Position numbers and translations under genes: made by a program
Shown: positions 43,251-51,866 of the stretch, piece by piece
Position numbering within the stretch: the first letter of the stretch is position 1
Layout: each line of letters starts with the position of its first letter
The notes under the pieces: model-generated
Seen by the model: only the letters and a program-made list of their open reading frames with translations
What the model was told of the DNA's origin: nothing
Databases searched by the model: none
Assembly (NCBI GenBank): GCA_038532435.1
Contig: JBCBAP010000005.1
Coordinates: 38,907-102,906 of the forward strand
Direction of reading: 5' to 3'
DNA length: 64,000 nt
Origin: JBCBAP01 sp038532435
GTDB taxonomy: Bacteria; Pseudomonadota; Alphaproteobacteria; Rhodobacterales; Rhodobacteraceae

Positions 43251-44371
43251 GCCACCCGGCGCAGAATGACAGACCCGACGGAGTAGCCCGCGCCGAAGGA
43301 GCAGATCACGCCGAGATCCCCGTTCGTCATGTCGTCCGAATGCTTGGAGAAAGCGATGATCGACCCGGCGGAAGAGGTGTTGGCATAGTCCTGCAGGATG
43401 TTCGGCTGTTCCTCCCGGCTGGGCTCCCGTCCCAGAACGCGCTTGCCGATCAGGTCGTTCATGGTCTTGTTCGCCTGATGCAGCCACATCCGGCTGAGCT
43501 CGTCCGGGGCGACACCGGTGTCCGCGAGGTGCTTGGTCATCAGATCGACCACGATGGGCACGACCTGTTTGAAGACCTTGCGCCCCTCCTGCATGAACTG
43601 CATGTCGCGTCGATCTTCCATGCCGTGGGGCCGGGTGCGGCGCAGGAAGCCGTTATTGTTGCGGATGTTGTTGGAGAACTGGGTGAGGCAGCGGGTGCCG
43701 AGAATCTCCCAATGCTCTCCGGTCGCATCCTCCGCGCGCTCCAGCACGACCGCCGTGCAGACGTCGCCGAAGATGAAATGGCAATCCCGGTCACGCCACT
43801 CAAGGTGACCGGACGTGATCTCCGGGTTCACCATAAGCACGGATTTCACCGAGCCGGAGCGGATCATGTCCGCGGCCGCCTGAATGCCGAAGGTCGCCGA
43901 GGAACAGGCGACATTCATGTCGAAGGCAAAGCCGTCGATGCCGAGGAGCTGCTGGATTTCCACGGCCATTGCCGGATATGCCCGCTCCATGTTCGACGCC
44001 GCGCAGATGACCGCGCCGATATCCTCCGCCGAGCGACCGGCCTGCGCGAGCGCGGTGCGCGCGGCGTCCACGGCGATCTCCGCCATCAGGCTGGGTTCGT
44101 CGTCGCTGCGCTCCTCAAACCGCGGATACATGCGCGCAGGATCGAGAACGCCCTCTTTTTCAAGGACATAGCGCTGTTCAACACCGCTGGCCGACTTGAT
44201 GAAGTCCGCGTCCGAACGCCCCTTCGCCTCCCGCGTACCGGCCGCGATCTCCTCCGCATGTTGGGCGTTGTAGAGATCAGCGTGGGCGTTGAAAGCGGCA
44301 ACGAGTTCGTCGTTGGTGATGACCTGTGACGGGGTGAACACCCCGGTGCCGGTGATTGCGGGTGTGAACAT
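43247..44371 (-). CDS. 3-oxoacyl-ACP synthase III-like protein (long form)
   Basis: A 374-aa thiolase-fold enzyme. The catalytic triad is visible: Cys in NVACSSATFGIQAA (about residue 155), His in MWLHQANKTMNDLIG (about 296), and Asn in DYANTSSAGSIIAF (about 331). It is longer than FabH (about 320 aa) owing to an N-terminal insertion (AHADLYNAQHAEEIAAGTRE) and the stretch DRDCHFIFGDVCTAVVLERA. It fits the group of KAS III-like proteins annotated as beta-ketoacyl-ACP synthase III in alphaproteobacteria. Lies between ybaB and recR. Confidence 0.85.
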   Translation of the reverse strand: MFTPAITGTGVFTPSQVITNDELVAAFNAHADLYNAQHAEEIAAGTREAKGRSDADFIKSASGVEQRYVLEKEGVLDPARMYPRFEERSDDEPSLMAEIAVDAARTALAQAGRSAEDIGAVICAASNMERAYPAMAVEIQQLLGIDGFAFDMNVACSSATFGIQAAADMIRSGSVKSVLMVNPEITSGHLEWRDRDCHFIFGDVCTAVVLERAEDATGEHWEILGTRCLTQFSNNIRNNNGFLRRTRPHGMEDRRDMQFMQEGRKVFKQVVPIVVDLMTKHLADTGVAPDELSRMWLHQANKTMNDLIGKRVLGREPSREEQPNILQDYANTSSAGSIIAFSKHSDDMTNGDLGVICSFGAGYSVGSVILRRVA

Positions 44372-44410
44372 AAGTTCCAGCCTCTTGTTGTTATCGCGTC
44401 TTGTGCCGGT

Positions 44411-44755
44411 TCAGAAGGGCAGCTTCATGCCCTCAGGCAGGTTGAGCCCTTCGGTGACCTTCGACAGTTCCTCCTGCGCAGCCTCCGCGGCGCGGTTCTG
44501 AGCATCGGTGACTGCGGCAACGATCAGGTCTTCGACCACCTCGCGCTGGTCCGGCTCAAAGAGAGAGGGATCGATGGTCAGGCCGCGCAGCTTGCCCTTG
44601 GCCGTGGCGACCGCCTTGACGAGACCGGCACCGGATTCCCCTTCGACCTCGAGATCGTCGAGACGGGCCTGCGCCTCCGCCATCTTTTCCTGCATTTCCT
44701 GCGCCTGCTTCATGACCTTCGCCATGTCGCCGAGCTGACCCAATCCCTTGAACAT
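44411..44755 (-). CDS. ybaB: YbaB/EbfC family nucleoid-associated protein
   Basis: A 114-aa DNA-binding protein starting MFKGLGQLGDMAKVMKQAQE, followed by the helical QEKMAEAQARLDDLEVEGES and KGKLRGLTIDPSLF. ATG 44755 matches the family start; the longer frame is not supported. YbaB dimers bind DNA as tweezers. Usually located between dnaX and recR; here separated from dnaX by two PilJ-domain genes and from recR by the KAS III-like gene. Confidence 0.94.
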   Translation of the reverse strand: MFKGLGQLGDMAKVMKQAQEMQEKMAEAQARLDDLEVEGESGAGLVKAVATAKGKLRGLTIDPSLFEPDQREVVEDLIVAAVTDAQNRAAEAAQEELSKVTEGLNLPEGMKLPF

Positions 44756-44943
44756 ATCGCACCCCATTGCCGCGTTTCCGCTCCACACATACGCCTTGCG
44801 AGATCGGGGGACAAGGACGGGGCGGCCCGGCACATCAACACTGTCGCCAGACATGAATGGGGGAGAAGGCCGGATCCAGCCTTCTCCCCGTCCCCCCAAA
44901 ACACGGTCCGCAGCAACACCCCTGAGCGCGAACCGAAGCGCCC

Positions 44944-45858
44944 CTAGCTCTGGAGGTCAGCCTCTCTATATAGGTCGACCGCCACGTTCATCTCGCGATA
45001 AAGCTGGTTTGACAGGCGAGAGAGCCTTGAAAGCTCCAGATCGGACAGACGCACCCCCGTTGCCGCCTGATCGAGAATGGGCTTCACGTCCTGCCAAAGA
45101 TCCGTCACCACATCGAGCTGCCGGGCCGCCTCCATGCTCGGCGGCGGGGTCAGCCCCAGCCCTTCAAACCCCGTCTTGAGCTTGCTCAGCGACAGATCGA
45201 AGTTCTGGATCGTGGTCACCAGCGTCTCCTGCCGTTCCGCAGACGGGCCGAGGGCCCGAACGAGGCACGCCTCCTTCACCGACTTCATGATCAGCGTCCG
45301 CTGGCGGCCCGCGATGTCGAGTGTGATGGCCTCCGACAACGGAATCTGCGGCGTGACGGAGCCATATGCGCGCGCAGTCGTGGAAACCGCGATGTTCATG
45401 AACGTCAGCACCTCAAGGCTTGCCGCATCGAGCGGTTCCAGCAACGCAGGCTCGACCGCCGCCTCCTCCATCACGCCGGAGACGATGGTGCTGTAGGTTG
45501 TCCAGGGCGCCTCGATCCGATCGAGCGCCTTGATCACCCGGCGGAACTGTTCGGCCTGCAGGCCAAGCGCCGGATCACCGTTGCGCAAACCGTCCTCCGT
45601 CGCGACGAAGAGGTCGTATGCCCCCACCAGTTCGTCGAACTTCGCGGCCGTCTCAATCCCCTCCGAAATGTAGCAGGCGGCCCGGGCGATCCGCTGACTG
45701 AGCGACCGCTGGCGGCCGGTCAGGTTGATCCGGTCGAGCGCCTCCTCCGCGGAAATCGGCCCGGACCGAACGTTCCCGGCCATGGCAGGCTGCGCCCCCA
45801 CGCCCGCCATGGCCAGTCCCGTGAGAAGTGCAAAGGTCTTCGAAATCGAGGTCGTCAT
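44944..45858 (-). CDS. Exported protein with duplicated PilJ-type (PF13675) sensor motifs, paralogue 1
   Basis: A 304-aa protein with a signal peptide (TFALLTGLAMAGVGAQPAMA) and no membrane or output domain after it. Two PilJ N-terminal motifs are visible: RINLTGRQRSLSQRIARAAC (about residues 43-62) and LDIAGRQRTLIMKSVKEACL (about 181-200). These GRQRxLSQR helices resemble the ligand helices of PilJ and NarX-type periplasmic sensors. It is about 40% like its neighbour at 46239-47159 by eye. Function unknown; presumably a soluble periplasmic binding protein. Confidence 0.72.
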   Translation of the reverse strand: MTTSISKTFALLTGLAMAGVGAQPAMAGNVRSGPISAEEALDRINLTGRQRSLSQRIARAACYISEGIETAAKFDELVGAYDLFVATEDGLRNGDPALGLQAEQFRRVIKALDRIEAPWTTYSTIVSGVMEEAAVEPALLEPLDAASLEVLTFMNIAVSTTARAYGSVTPQIPLSEAITLDIAGRQRTLIMKSVKEACLVRALGPSAERQETLVTTIQNFDLSLSKLKTGFEGLGLTPPPSMEAARQLDVVTDLWQDVKPILDQAATGVRLSDLELSRLSRLSNQLYREMNVAVDLYREADLQS

Positions 45859-46042
45859 GTCAGTCCCCCACAGTCGAGATGTGAACCGCCCGCCACCCCC
45901 ACCGGCAATCGGGCATGTCCTGAGGATGGGTCCCAAACCTTTCCAATTCCTAACCGGAATGTTGCGGCGGGTGGATGGATTGACGCAGGGCCCAAACGGG
46001 CGCAAAGTCGAAGCGGCATATTAGAAACGGCGCTCTTATCTC

Positions 46043-46054
46043 TGTTATATAACA
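46043..46054. promoter_or_regulatory. Perfect 12-bp palindrome TGTTATATAACA
   Basis: A symmetric A/T-rich site 185 bases upstream of the PilJ gene at 45858. It resembles half-sites of Fur-family (Zur-like) operators but the centre is shorter, so no regulator is assigned. It may instead simply contain a -10 element. Confidence 0.3.
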
Positions 46055-46186
46055 ATAATTCTGTGTCCTAGGTCGAGTTTTGCGGTATCGGCGGAAGAGA
46101 AACGCCAACCATATATGTTCAATTGATTTGTCTTTTCCCGCCACGCGCCCGCGATTCCTTTAACGCGGACACCGGATCCCGAAACG

Positions 46187-46213
46187 AAAAAGGGCGCCCG
46201 TTTCCGGACGCCC
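46187..46213 (-). terminator. Rho-independent terminator after PilJ paralogue 2
   Basis: On the minus strand GGGCGTCCG, loop GAAA, CGGGCGCCC forms a 9-bp stem (one G-U pair) followed directly by TTTTT. It lies 26 bases past the stop of the gene at 46239-47159, so that gene is transcriptionally separated from paralogue 1. Confidence 0.85.
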
Positions 46214-46238
46214 CTGCTCGATGTTTCTTATGTCGGGC

Positions 46239-47159
46239 TCAGGAGCCCGCACTTTCGTAGAGGCCCACGGCCTGGTTCATGGTCTTCAGCAACGGCTCGC
46301 TCATCTGGGCGAGCTGGCGGATCTCGCTCTCGGTCAGCGCGTCACCAGTCGCCGCCTGATCGAGGAGAGATTTGACCGGGGCCCAGAGCTCCTGCACCTC
46401 AGCGAGCTTGTCTGCGACGGCACCTGTCGGGGCGGACATGACGCCCACATCCTGCATGCCGAAGCGGAGCGCGGTGAGAGAGAGGTCAAACATGCCCACA
46501 GTGCCCTTCAGCGCCTCCGCGAACACTTCCGGCGTGTCGGACACCCGCATGAGGCAGGCTTCCTTGACTGCCTTCTGGGTCAGCATCCGCTGGCGACCGG
46601 CCACATCCACGGTGATCGTGAGGGTAAGCGGCACGTTCGGTGTGACGGACCCGTAGGCGCGCGCGGTGGTGTTGACCGCCCGGTTCATCAGCGTCAGGAC
46701 CTCGACGCTTTCCGAATTGATCGTCTTGAGCTCGCGCACCTCGAACTGCTTGGTCTCGATCCCTTGCTCCACGAGCTTGGAGTAGATCGACCAAGCAAGG
46801 TCCATCTTGTCGAGCGCGTTGAGCACCCGGCGGTAGCGTTCAGGCTGCAATCCGATGTCCGGATCACCCGCACGGAGCGCTTCGTTCGACCGGACGAACA
46901 GGGCATAAGCCGCATCCATCTGATCGAAATGCACGTCCGCGGCAACGTCCGTTGCCATGAGGCAGGCCGCCTTCGCCATGCGCTGGCTCAGCATCCGCTG
47001 GCGGCCGGCGACGTTGACCCGCAGAGCAGCCTCCGACGCGGAAACCGTGGGCAGGCCGGGTGCGTCCGCCTCATTGCCCAGTGTCGGCAAGGAAGTTAGA
47101 GAGATGGCGACAGCCATCGTCGCTGCGAAACCGCAGCGTTTTCGGTTCGAAGATGTCAT
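46239..47159 (-). CDS. Exported protein with duplicated PilJ-type sensor motifs, paralogue 2
   Basis: A 306-aa protein with a signal peptide (CGFAATMAVAISLTSLPTLG) and two PilJ-type motifs: VNVAGRQRMLSQRMAKAACL (about residues 48-67) and VDVAGRQRMLTQKAVKEACL (about 189-208). The order of helices matches paralogue 1, including the shared VSTTARAYGSVTP/VNTTARAYGSVTP stretch. No transmembrane or signalling domain follows. ATG 47159 has a GGGGGG stretch upstream. It is followed by its own terminator and preceded by dnaX on the same strand (151 bases). Confidence 0.72.
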   Translation of the reverse strand: MTSSNRKRCGFAATMAVAISLTSLPTLGNEADAPGLPTVSASEAALRVNVAGRQRMLSQRMAKAACLMATDVAADVHFDQMDAAYALFVRSNEALRAGDPDIGLQPERYRRVLNALDKMDLAWSIYSKLVEQGIETKQFEVRELKTINSESVEVLTLMNRAVNTTARAYGSVTPNVPLTLTITVDVAGRQRMLTQKAVKEACLMRVSDTPEVFAEALKGTVGMFDLSLTALRFGMQDVGVMSAPTGAVADKLAEVQELWAPVKSLLDQAATGDALTESEIRQLAQMSEPLLKTMNQAVGLYESAGS

Positions 47160-47310
47160 CTTGCCCCCCCAGGCAAATTCAGTGACCGTCCTAAACCACA
47201 ACGATTGCTGCGTAGCCCCCATGCAACCGTGCGGATAGATCCCGTATACCATTACGGACGTAACGTCGTGCAACTGCTGAATTTTGGCAATTTCTGGGCA
47301 ATGAAACTTT

Positions 47311-49035
47311 TCAGCCGAACGGATCCACCGGTTCCCAGTCATCATCCACGTCGTCCGGATCGATCGGCACCACGTCCTCGTTGCTGTCCGCGAGAAGATC
47401 GGGCTTCCTCACCGACAGTATCGTTGCCCCCGGGAAACAATCGAGGACGGCAGTGACCAGAGGATGTGCCTGCGCCTGATTTGTAAGATCGTCGCGCTCG
47501 CGGTTCTGCTGCTCCGCGATGGTGGCACCGCCACCGCCGGACACGACGGTCACGCCCCAGCGTACACCGGTCCAGGTCTGCAACCGCTGGCCGAGGGTCG
47601 CGGCGAGGTCCTGCGGTGCGTCCTCCGTTGGCTCGAATTCGATTCGTCCCGGGCGGTAGTCCGCAAGGCGCAGGTAGGTCTCCACATCGAAAAGCAGCTT
47701 TGCGTCCCGCCGGGCCCGGATGAGAGCCACCACATCCTCGAAGGCGGCAAAGCGATCCAATGCGGAAGGGGCCGGCGTCGCCTCCGCCACCGCGGGCGCA
47801 AGCGCGTGTGAGGCGCGCGGACCTGCGGGGGTGCTGCCTCCTCCGACCTGGGCGGCTGCAGCGCTCACGGCTCCCTGCCCCGCGCCGTCGAGGCGGGCGA
47901 CGAGGTCGCCGGGGCTCGGCAGATCCGCCACGTGGGTCAGGCGAATGATCGCCATCTCCGCGGCCATCATCGCGTTGGGAGCCTGGGCCACTTCCTCCAA
48001 CGCCTTTAGGAGCATCTGCCAGGTGCGGGTGAGGACCCGCATCGGCAGCTTTGCCGCCATCTCCAACCCGCGGGTGCGCTCGTCCGGACCGATCGTGGGA
48101 TCGTCGGCAGCGTCCGGCGTGATCTTGACGACGGAGGTCCAGTGCGTGACCTCCGCAAGGTCCCGGATCACCGCGAGCGGATCGGCACCCGCGGCATACT
48201 GCCCGCCAAGCTCGGCGAGCGCGCCCGCCGCATCGCCCGACATGATCAGATCGAAGAGATCGAGCACCCGTCCCCGGTCTGCGAGCCCGAGCATCGCGCG
48301 CACCTGTTCCGCTGTCGTCTGCCCGGCCCCATGGGAGATCGCCTGATCCATCAGCGAAAGCGCGTCTCGGGCAGAGCCCTCCGCCGCGCGGGTGATCAGA
48401 GCGACAGCGTTATCCGCAAGCTCCGCCCCTTCTGCCGCAGCGATACGCTTGAGATGCGCGATCATGTCCTCCGGCTCGATCCGGCGCAGGTCAAAACGCT
48501 GGCACCGGCTGAGCACCGTCACCGGCACCTTCCGGATCTCCGTTGTGGCGAAGATGAACTTCACATGCTCCGGCGGCTCCTCCAGCGTTTTCAGAAGAGC
48601 GTTGAAGGCGGAGGTGCTGAGCATGTGCACCTCGTCGATGATATAGACCTTGTAGCGGGCGGAAGCAGCACGATAGGCAACGGAATCAATGATTTCACGG
48701 ATGTCGTTGACCCCGGTTCGGGAGGCTGCATCCATCTCAAGCACATCGACGTGCCGCCCTTCCATGATGGACGTGCAGGGCTCGCACACGCCGCACGGAG
48801 TGATCGTCGGGCCGCCGGTGCCGTCCGGACCAATGCAGTTGAGCCCCTTCGCAATGATCCGCGCCGTGGTGGTCTTGCCCACCCCGCGCACACCGGTCAT
48901 GATGAAGGCATGGGCGATCCGCCCGCTTTCGAACGCGTTCTTCAGCGTGCGCACCATCGCATCCTGACCGATCATGTCGGCGAAGGTTTCGGGGCGGTAC
49001 TTGCGGGCGAGCACCTGATAGGCGGTATCGGACAT
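47311..49035 (-). CDS. dnaX: DNA polymerase III subunit gamma/tau
   Basis: A 574-aa AAA+ clamp-loader ATPase: LARKYRPETFADMIGQDAMV (about residues 9-28), Walker A GVRGVGKTTTARIIAKGLNC (about 49-68), zinc-binding CGVCEPC, DEVHMLS (Walker B) and the sensor ATTEIRKVPVTVLSRCQRFD. The C-terminal part is the divergent tau-like region. Length is within the alphaproteobacterial range. The nearby ffs and ybaB/recR genes match the usual neighbourhood. Confidence 0.95.
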   Translation of the reverse strand: MSDTAYQVLARKYRPETFADMIGQDAMVRTLKNAFESGRIAHAFIMTGVRGVGKTTTARIIAKGLNCIGPDGTGGPTITPCGVCEPCTSIMEGRHVDVLEMDAASRTGVNDIREIIDSVAYRAASARYKVYIIDEVHMLSTSAFNALLKTLEEPPEHVKFIFATTEIRKVPVTVLSRCQRFDLRRIEPEDMIAHLKRIAAAEGAELADNAVALITRAAEGSARDALSLMDQAISHGAGQTTAEQVRAMLGLADRGRVLDLFDLIMSGDAAGALAELGGQYAAGADPLAVIRDLAEVTHWTSVVKITPDAADDPTIGPDERTRGLEMAAKLPMRVLTRTWQMLLKALEEVAQAPNAMMAAEMAIIRLTHVADLPSPGDLVARLDGAGQGAVSAAAAQVGGGSTPAGPRASHALAPAVAEATPAPSALDRFAAFEDVVALIRARRDAKLLFDVETYLRLADYRPGRIEFEPTEDAPQDLAATLGQRLQTWTGVRWGVTVVSGGGGATIAEQQNRERDDLTNQAQAHPLVTAVLDCFPGATILSVRKPDLLADSNEDVVPIDPDDVDDDWEPVDPFG

Positions 49036-49275
49036 CTGGCCTCCGGTCGGAACCCACGTAATTCACGCCGCGGGTCCGCCCAAGTCAACCGGCCTTCCCA
49101 ATTTTCGCGGATGGGTTTCCCCGGCGTCCCCGTCGGGGTAACATGGGCCTGCCGAGACGGGACGGCATCCGGGTCCGCGGAAAGCAGTGAGCATCCCTCT
49201 TCAGACGACCGACACATCACCGGTTTTTCTTGAGCCCGTCGAGCGGACCATCGGGCCTTCGATCAGGAGAAACCC

Positions 49276-50799
49276 ATGTCCCGAGATCTCGATAGACTGC
49301 GTCAGGCGGCGAAACACCTGCGTCGCGACTTCGCGAGGGGTGACGCGGACGCGTCTCGCCGCGTCGCCGCCATCCTGCCTCACGCGACGGTGCTTCGCCA
49401 CGCGGACGCGCTCCACATCCTCGCCCGTGAGGCGGGCGCGGAAAGCTGGCCAAAGCTCAAATTTGCGTCGGAGCTTGCATCCGCGGACCGCGCCACGCGG
49501 GCGGAGCGATTGAAATATGCTCTCTATCTCGGCCAGCACTGGCGGGTCGACGCGCTCTTGTCAGCCGATCCGGCCCTGCCGGACCACCACATGACCCTCG
49601 CCATCGCGCTCTACGATGTGGCGCGGGTGCGCGCAGCTCTCGAGGCTGACCCGTCGCTCGCGATTGCTGCATATGGCCCGCGTCGTCCGATCCTCCACCT
49701 CGCCTTTTCCCAGTACCACCATCATCGGCCTGATCTGCGCGACGCGATGATCGAAATCGCGGAGATGCTGGTGGCGCATGGGGCGGACGTGAACGACGCG
49801 TACCCGTCCGAACCGGACGGGCCGCACATGCTCTCCGCCCTTTATGGCGCGCTCGGCCATGCAAACAACGTGCCTCTCGCGCGGTGGCTGCTTGAACGGG
49901 GGGCAAACCCGGATGACTACGAATCGCTCTACCACGCGACGGAGCTCGGACATCATGACGGGCTTCGGCTGCTCCGGGAGTTCAACGCGACCACGGCGGG
50001 AACGAATGCGCTCGCCCGCATGCTCGACTTCGATGATCTGGAGGGGGCGCGACTTTTGCTGGAGATGGGGGCGGATCCGAACGAGACGGTGCCGCCCCAC
50101 CCGTCCGGAGAGCCGGTCCCGATGATCCCTGCCCTGCATCAGGCCGCGCGGCGCGGCCGGGATGGGCGCTTCGCCCGTCTGCTGATGGAGTTCGGGGCGC
50201 GGGGCGATCAGGACTACAACGGTCACGGCGCCTACGCGCTCGCCCGGATCATGGGAAACCGTGACTTTGCCACCGCTCTTGAGGAACTCGGGCTCGCATC
50301 CCCGCTCACACCTCTCGAACAGACCCTCGCAGACTGTGCCGATGGCACGCTGCACCCAAGCCCGATCCCGCCGGGTACCGCCCTGACGGCGGAGGCCGCG
50401 CTTCTGCCCGTGCGCCTTGCGGGAGACGACACGCGGCTCGATCATCTCAAGGCCCTCTTGGCGGCGGGACTGCCCTTCACCGTTGTGGATGAGATGGAGC
50501 TGCCCCCGCTGCACATCGCCCTGTGGCAGGGTCAGGTGCAAACGGTGACCTGGCTCTTGCGCCAGAACCCGGACCTCACCCACTTCAACGCCTACGGGGG
50601 GGACGCGTTGGGAACCCTCATGCATGGGGCGGACAACGCACCGAAGATGGCGCAGCAGGATCACGTGGCTTGCCTGAAGCTGCTGCGGGCCGCAGGCGTC
50701 CCGTTCCGTGCGGAGGAAATGCAGGGCACCGGATCGGAGGAGATGCTCGCAGCCCTTGAGGACTGGCAGGCGTCGCGTGCGATGGAAGGTGGTGGGTGA
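49276..50799 (+). CDS. Ankyrin-repeat protein
   Basis: A 507-aa soluble protein with ankyrin-like units (EIAEMLVAHGADVNDAYPSE, PLARWLLERGANPDDYESL, EGARLLLEMGADPNETVPPH, RFARLLMEFGARGDQDYNGH, PPLHIALWQGQVQTVTWLL). The N-terminal 75 residues resemble short helical leader regions of Rhodobacterales ankyrin proteins (LAREAGAESWPKLKFASELA). No signal peptide or catalytic domain. It is on the opposite strand to dnaX and to the SRP RNA gene, and its 3' end just overlaps the RNA's 3' end. Partner unknown. Confidence 0.78.
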   Translation: MSRDLDRLRQAAKHLRRDFARGDADASRRVAAILPHATVLRHADALHILAREAGAESWPKLKFASELASADRATRAERLKYALYLGQHWRVDALLSADPALPDHHMTLAIALYDVARVRAALEADPSLAIAAYGPRRPILHLAFSQYHHHRPDLRDAMIEIAEMLVAHGADVNDAYPSEPDGPHMLSALYGALGHANNVPLARWLLERGANPDDYESLYHATELGHHDGLRLLREFNATTAGTNALARMLDFDDLEGARLLLEMGADPNETVPPHPSGEPVPMIPALHQAARRGRDGRFARLLMEFGARGDQDYNGHGAYALARIMGNRDFATALEELGLASPLTPLEQTLADCADGTLHPSPIPPGTALTAEAALLPVRLAGDDTRLDHLKALLAAGLPFTVVDEMELPPLHIALWQGQVQTVTWLLRQNPDLTHFNAYGGDALGTLMHGADNAPKMAQQDHVACLKLLRAAGVPFRAEEMQGTGSEEMLAALEDWQASRAMEGGG

Positions 50800-50892
50800 G
50801 AGGCTGGACAACGACCCAAGCGGGGCTCGTTACGGCTGCTTCCTTCCGGATCTGACCGGGTTGGCGAGGCGCCTGCCCGCGCCAACCTCTCA
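50798..50892 (-). ncRNA. ffs: Bacterial small signal recognition particle RNA (4.5S)
   Basis: The minus strand carries the universally conserved SRP domain IV: GGTCAGATCCGGAAGGAAGC followed by AGCC. Flanking sequence folds into the long hairpin: GAGAGGTTGG near the 5' end pairs with CCAGCCTCTC near the 3' end (one G-U), and the inner GGCGAGG region pairs across. Length about 95 nt. A good promoter precedes it. The last two bases overlap the stop codon of the ankyrin gene on the other strand. It pairs with Ffh to target membrane proteins. Confidence 0.93.
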
Positions 50893-50897
50893 GCGTC

Positions 50898-50926
50898 TAA
50901 GTACGGCCTTTGGCATCCGGGTTCAA
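50898..50926 (-). promoter_or_regulatory. Promoter of the SRP RNA gene
   Basis: On the minus strand TTGAAC (50926-50921), a 17-base spacer and TACTTA (50903-50898) are followed five to seven bases later by the start of the SRP RNA. The -35 box overlaps the stop codon of the lipoprotein gene (50923-50925). Confidence 0.65.
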
Positions 50927-51774
50927 GGGCAGACGGTGCAATCGCCACCGAAGCCGCCGACGAGGATACGGCTGCCTTCGCCGATCGTGATGGCCCCGGC
51001 GGCCTCCTGCGCGCCCGGCCCGTAGAGCGCGCCGTCCATCGTGCCGGCGCGGCGCGCATCAAAGGTGCGGGTGTTGGGCGTTGTGACAGCCACCGTGGTT
51101 GCAGACCCGGCAAAGGTGGAGCCCGTCAGCGTGCCCGCAAGGTCGATATCGTTGAAAGGCGTGAGGCTCGCGTCCAGCACCTGAGCGTTGGTAATGTCAC
51201 CGCTTACTGCTTTCGTGTCGAAGTTCACCACCAGCATACTGTCGCCGACCACGTCGTGCATCTCCACAGCCGAGGCGGTCGTGGTGGTCAGTGATCCGAC
51301 GAACGTGCCCTCGTAGGTCGCCGTTCCGGTCTTGCTCACCGTGTCTGCCTCCGGCGTCACGGAGCCTGCGTGGAACCGCGAGAGGGTCGTTGTGCCGGTC
51401 GTCCGGTCGTAGGTCCAGGTGCCGAACACCGCGTGATCGAGCTGGCCGACGGCGGCGGTGATCGAGCCTGAGGCGTCCGAGCCGGTATATTCGCTGAACG
51501 CGCCCGTGGCCGTCAGGCTCGCCACAATGGTCGAGACGCCGTCGATGTCGAACGTCACCGTGTTCGATGCGCTGTCGAAGGTTGCTGTGGTCGGGAAGCT
51601 GTCGGATCCGCTTGAGGTGACACCGGCGGTTCCGACCTCCGCGGTTTCCTGGGTCAGCGTGATCGTGTTTTCCGATGACCCGCCGGATCCATCGCCGCTT
51701 GCAGCGCATCCCGCGAGTGCGGTCATCACCGCACACACTATTCCATACTGGCCGAAGCCACCCCGCTGTCCCAT
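50923..51774 (-). CDS. TbpB-like beta-barrel lipoprotein
   Basis: A 283-aa protein with lipobox VMTALAGCAASG (Cys near residue 23), a Gly/Ser linker and a threonine-rich beta region ending in a TbpB_B_D-type barrel (YEGTFVGSLTTTTASAVEMH split; DGALYGPGAQEAAGAITIG near the C-terminus). The YGP.AQE.GG signature is that of transferrin-binding-protein-like beta-barrels, found widely in surface lipoproteins. No TbpA-type receptor or Slam exporter is nearby. ATG 51774 has AGGAGGGG at 7-base spacing. Its 3' end carries the ffs promoter. Confidence 0.7.
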   Translation of the reverse strand: MGQRGGFGQYGIVCAVMTALAGCAASGDGSGGSSENTITLTQETAEVGTAGVTSSGSDSFPTTATFDSASNTVTFDIDGVSTIVASLTATGAFSEYTGSDASGSITAAVGQLDHAVFGTWTYDRTTGTTTLSRFHAGSVTPEADTVSKTGTATYEGTFVGSLTTTTASAVEMHDVVGDSMLVVNFDTKAVSGDITNAQVLDASLTPFNDIDLAGTLTGSTFAGSATTVAVTTPNTRTFDARRAGTMDGALYGPGAQEAAGAITIGEGSRILVGGFGGDCTVCP

Positions 51775-51866
51775 GTGAGCCCCCTCCTGAGACGTGAACC
51801 ACAAGGCTCATCAATCAAGGCGGCGGATATGCGGCGCAACTGTGGCACAACTGTGGCGTGTGCTGC

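Larger units (their letters stand above)
45859..46238. other. Intergenic region, 380 bases: terminator and A/T-rich promoter-like patch
   Basis: Holds no credible gene. It contains the terminator of the upstream PilJ gene (46187-46213) and an A/T-rich patch around 46020-46140 with the perfect 12-base palindrome TGTTATATAACA (46043-46054). This is the probable promoter region for the PilJ gene starting at 45858. Confidence 0.5.
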
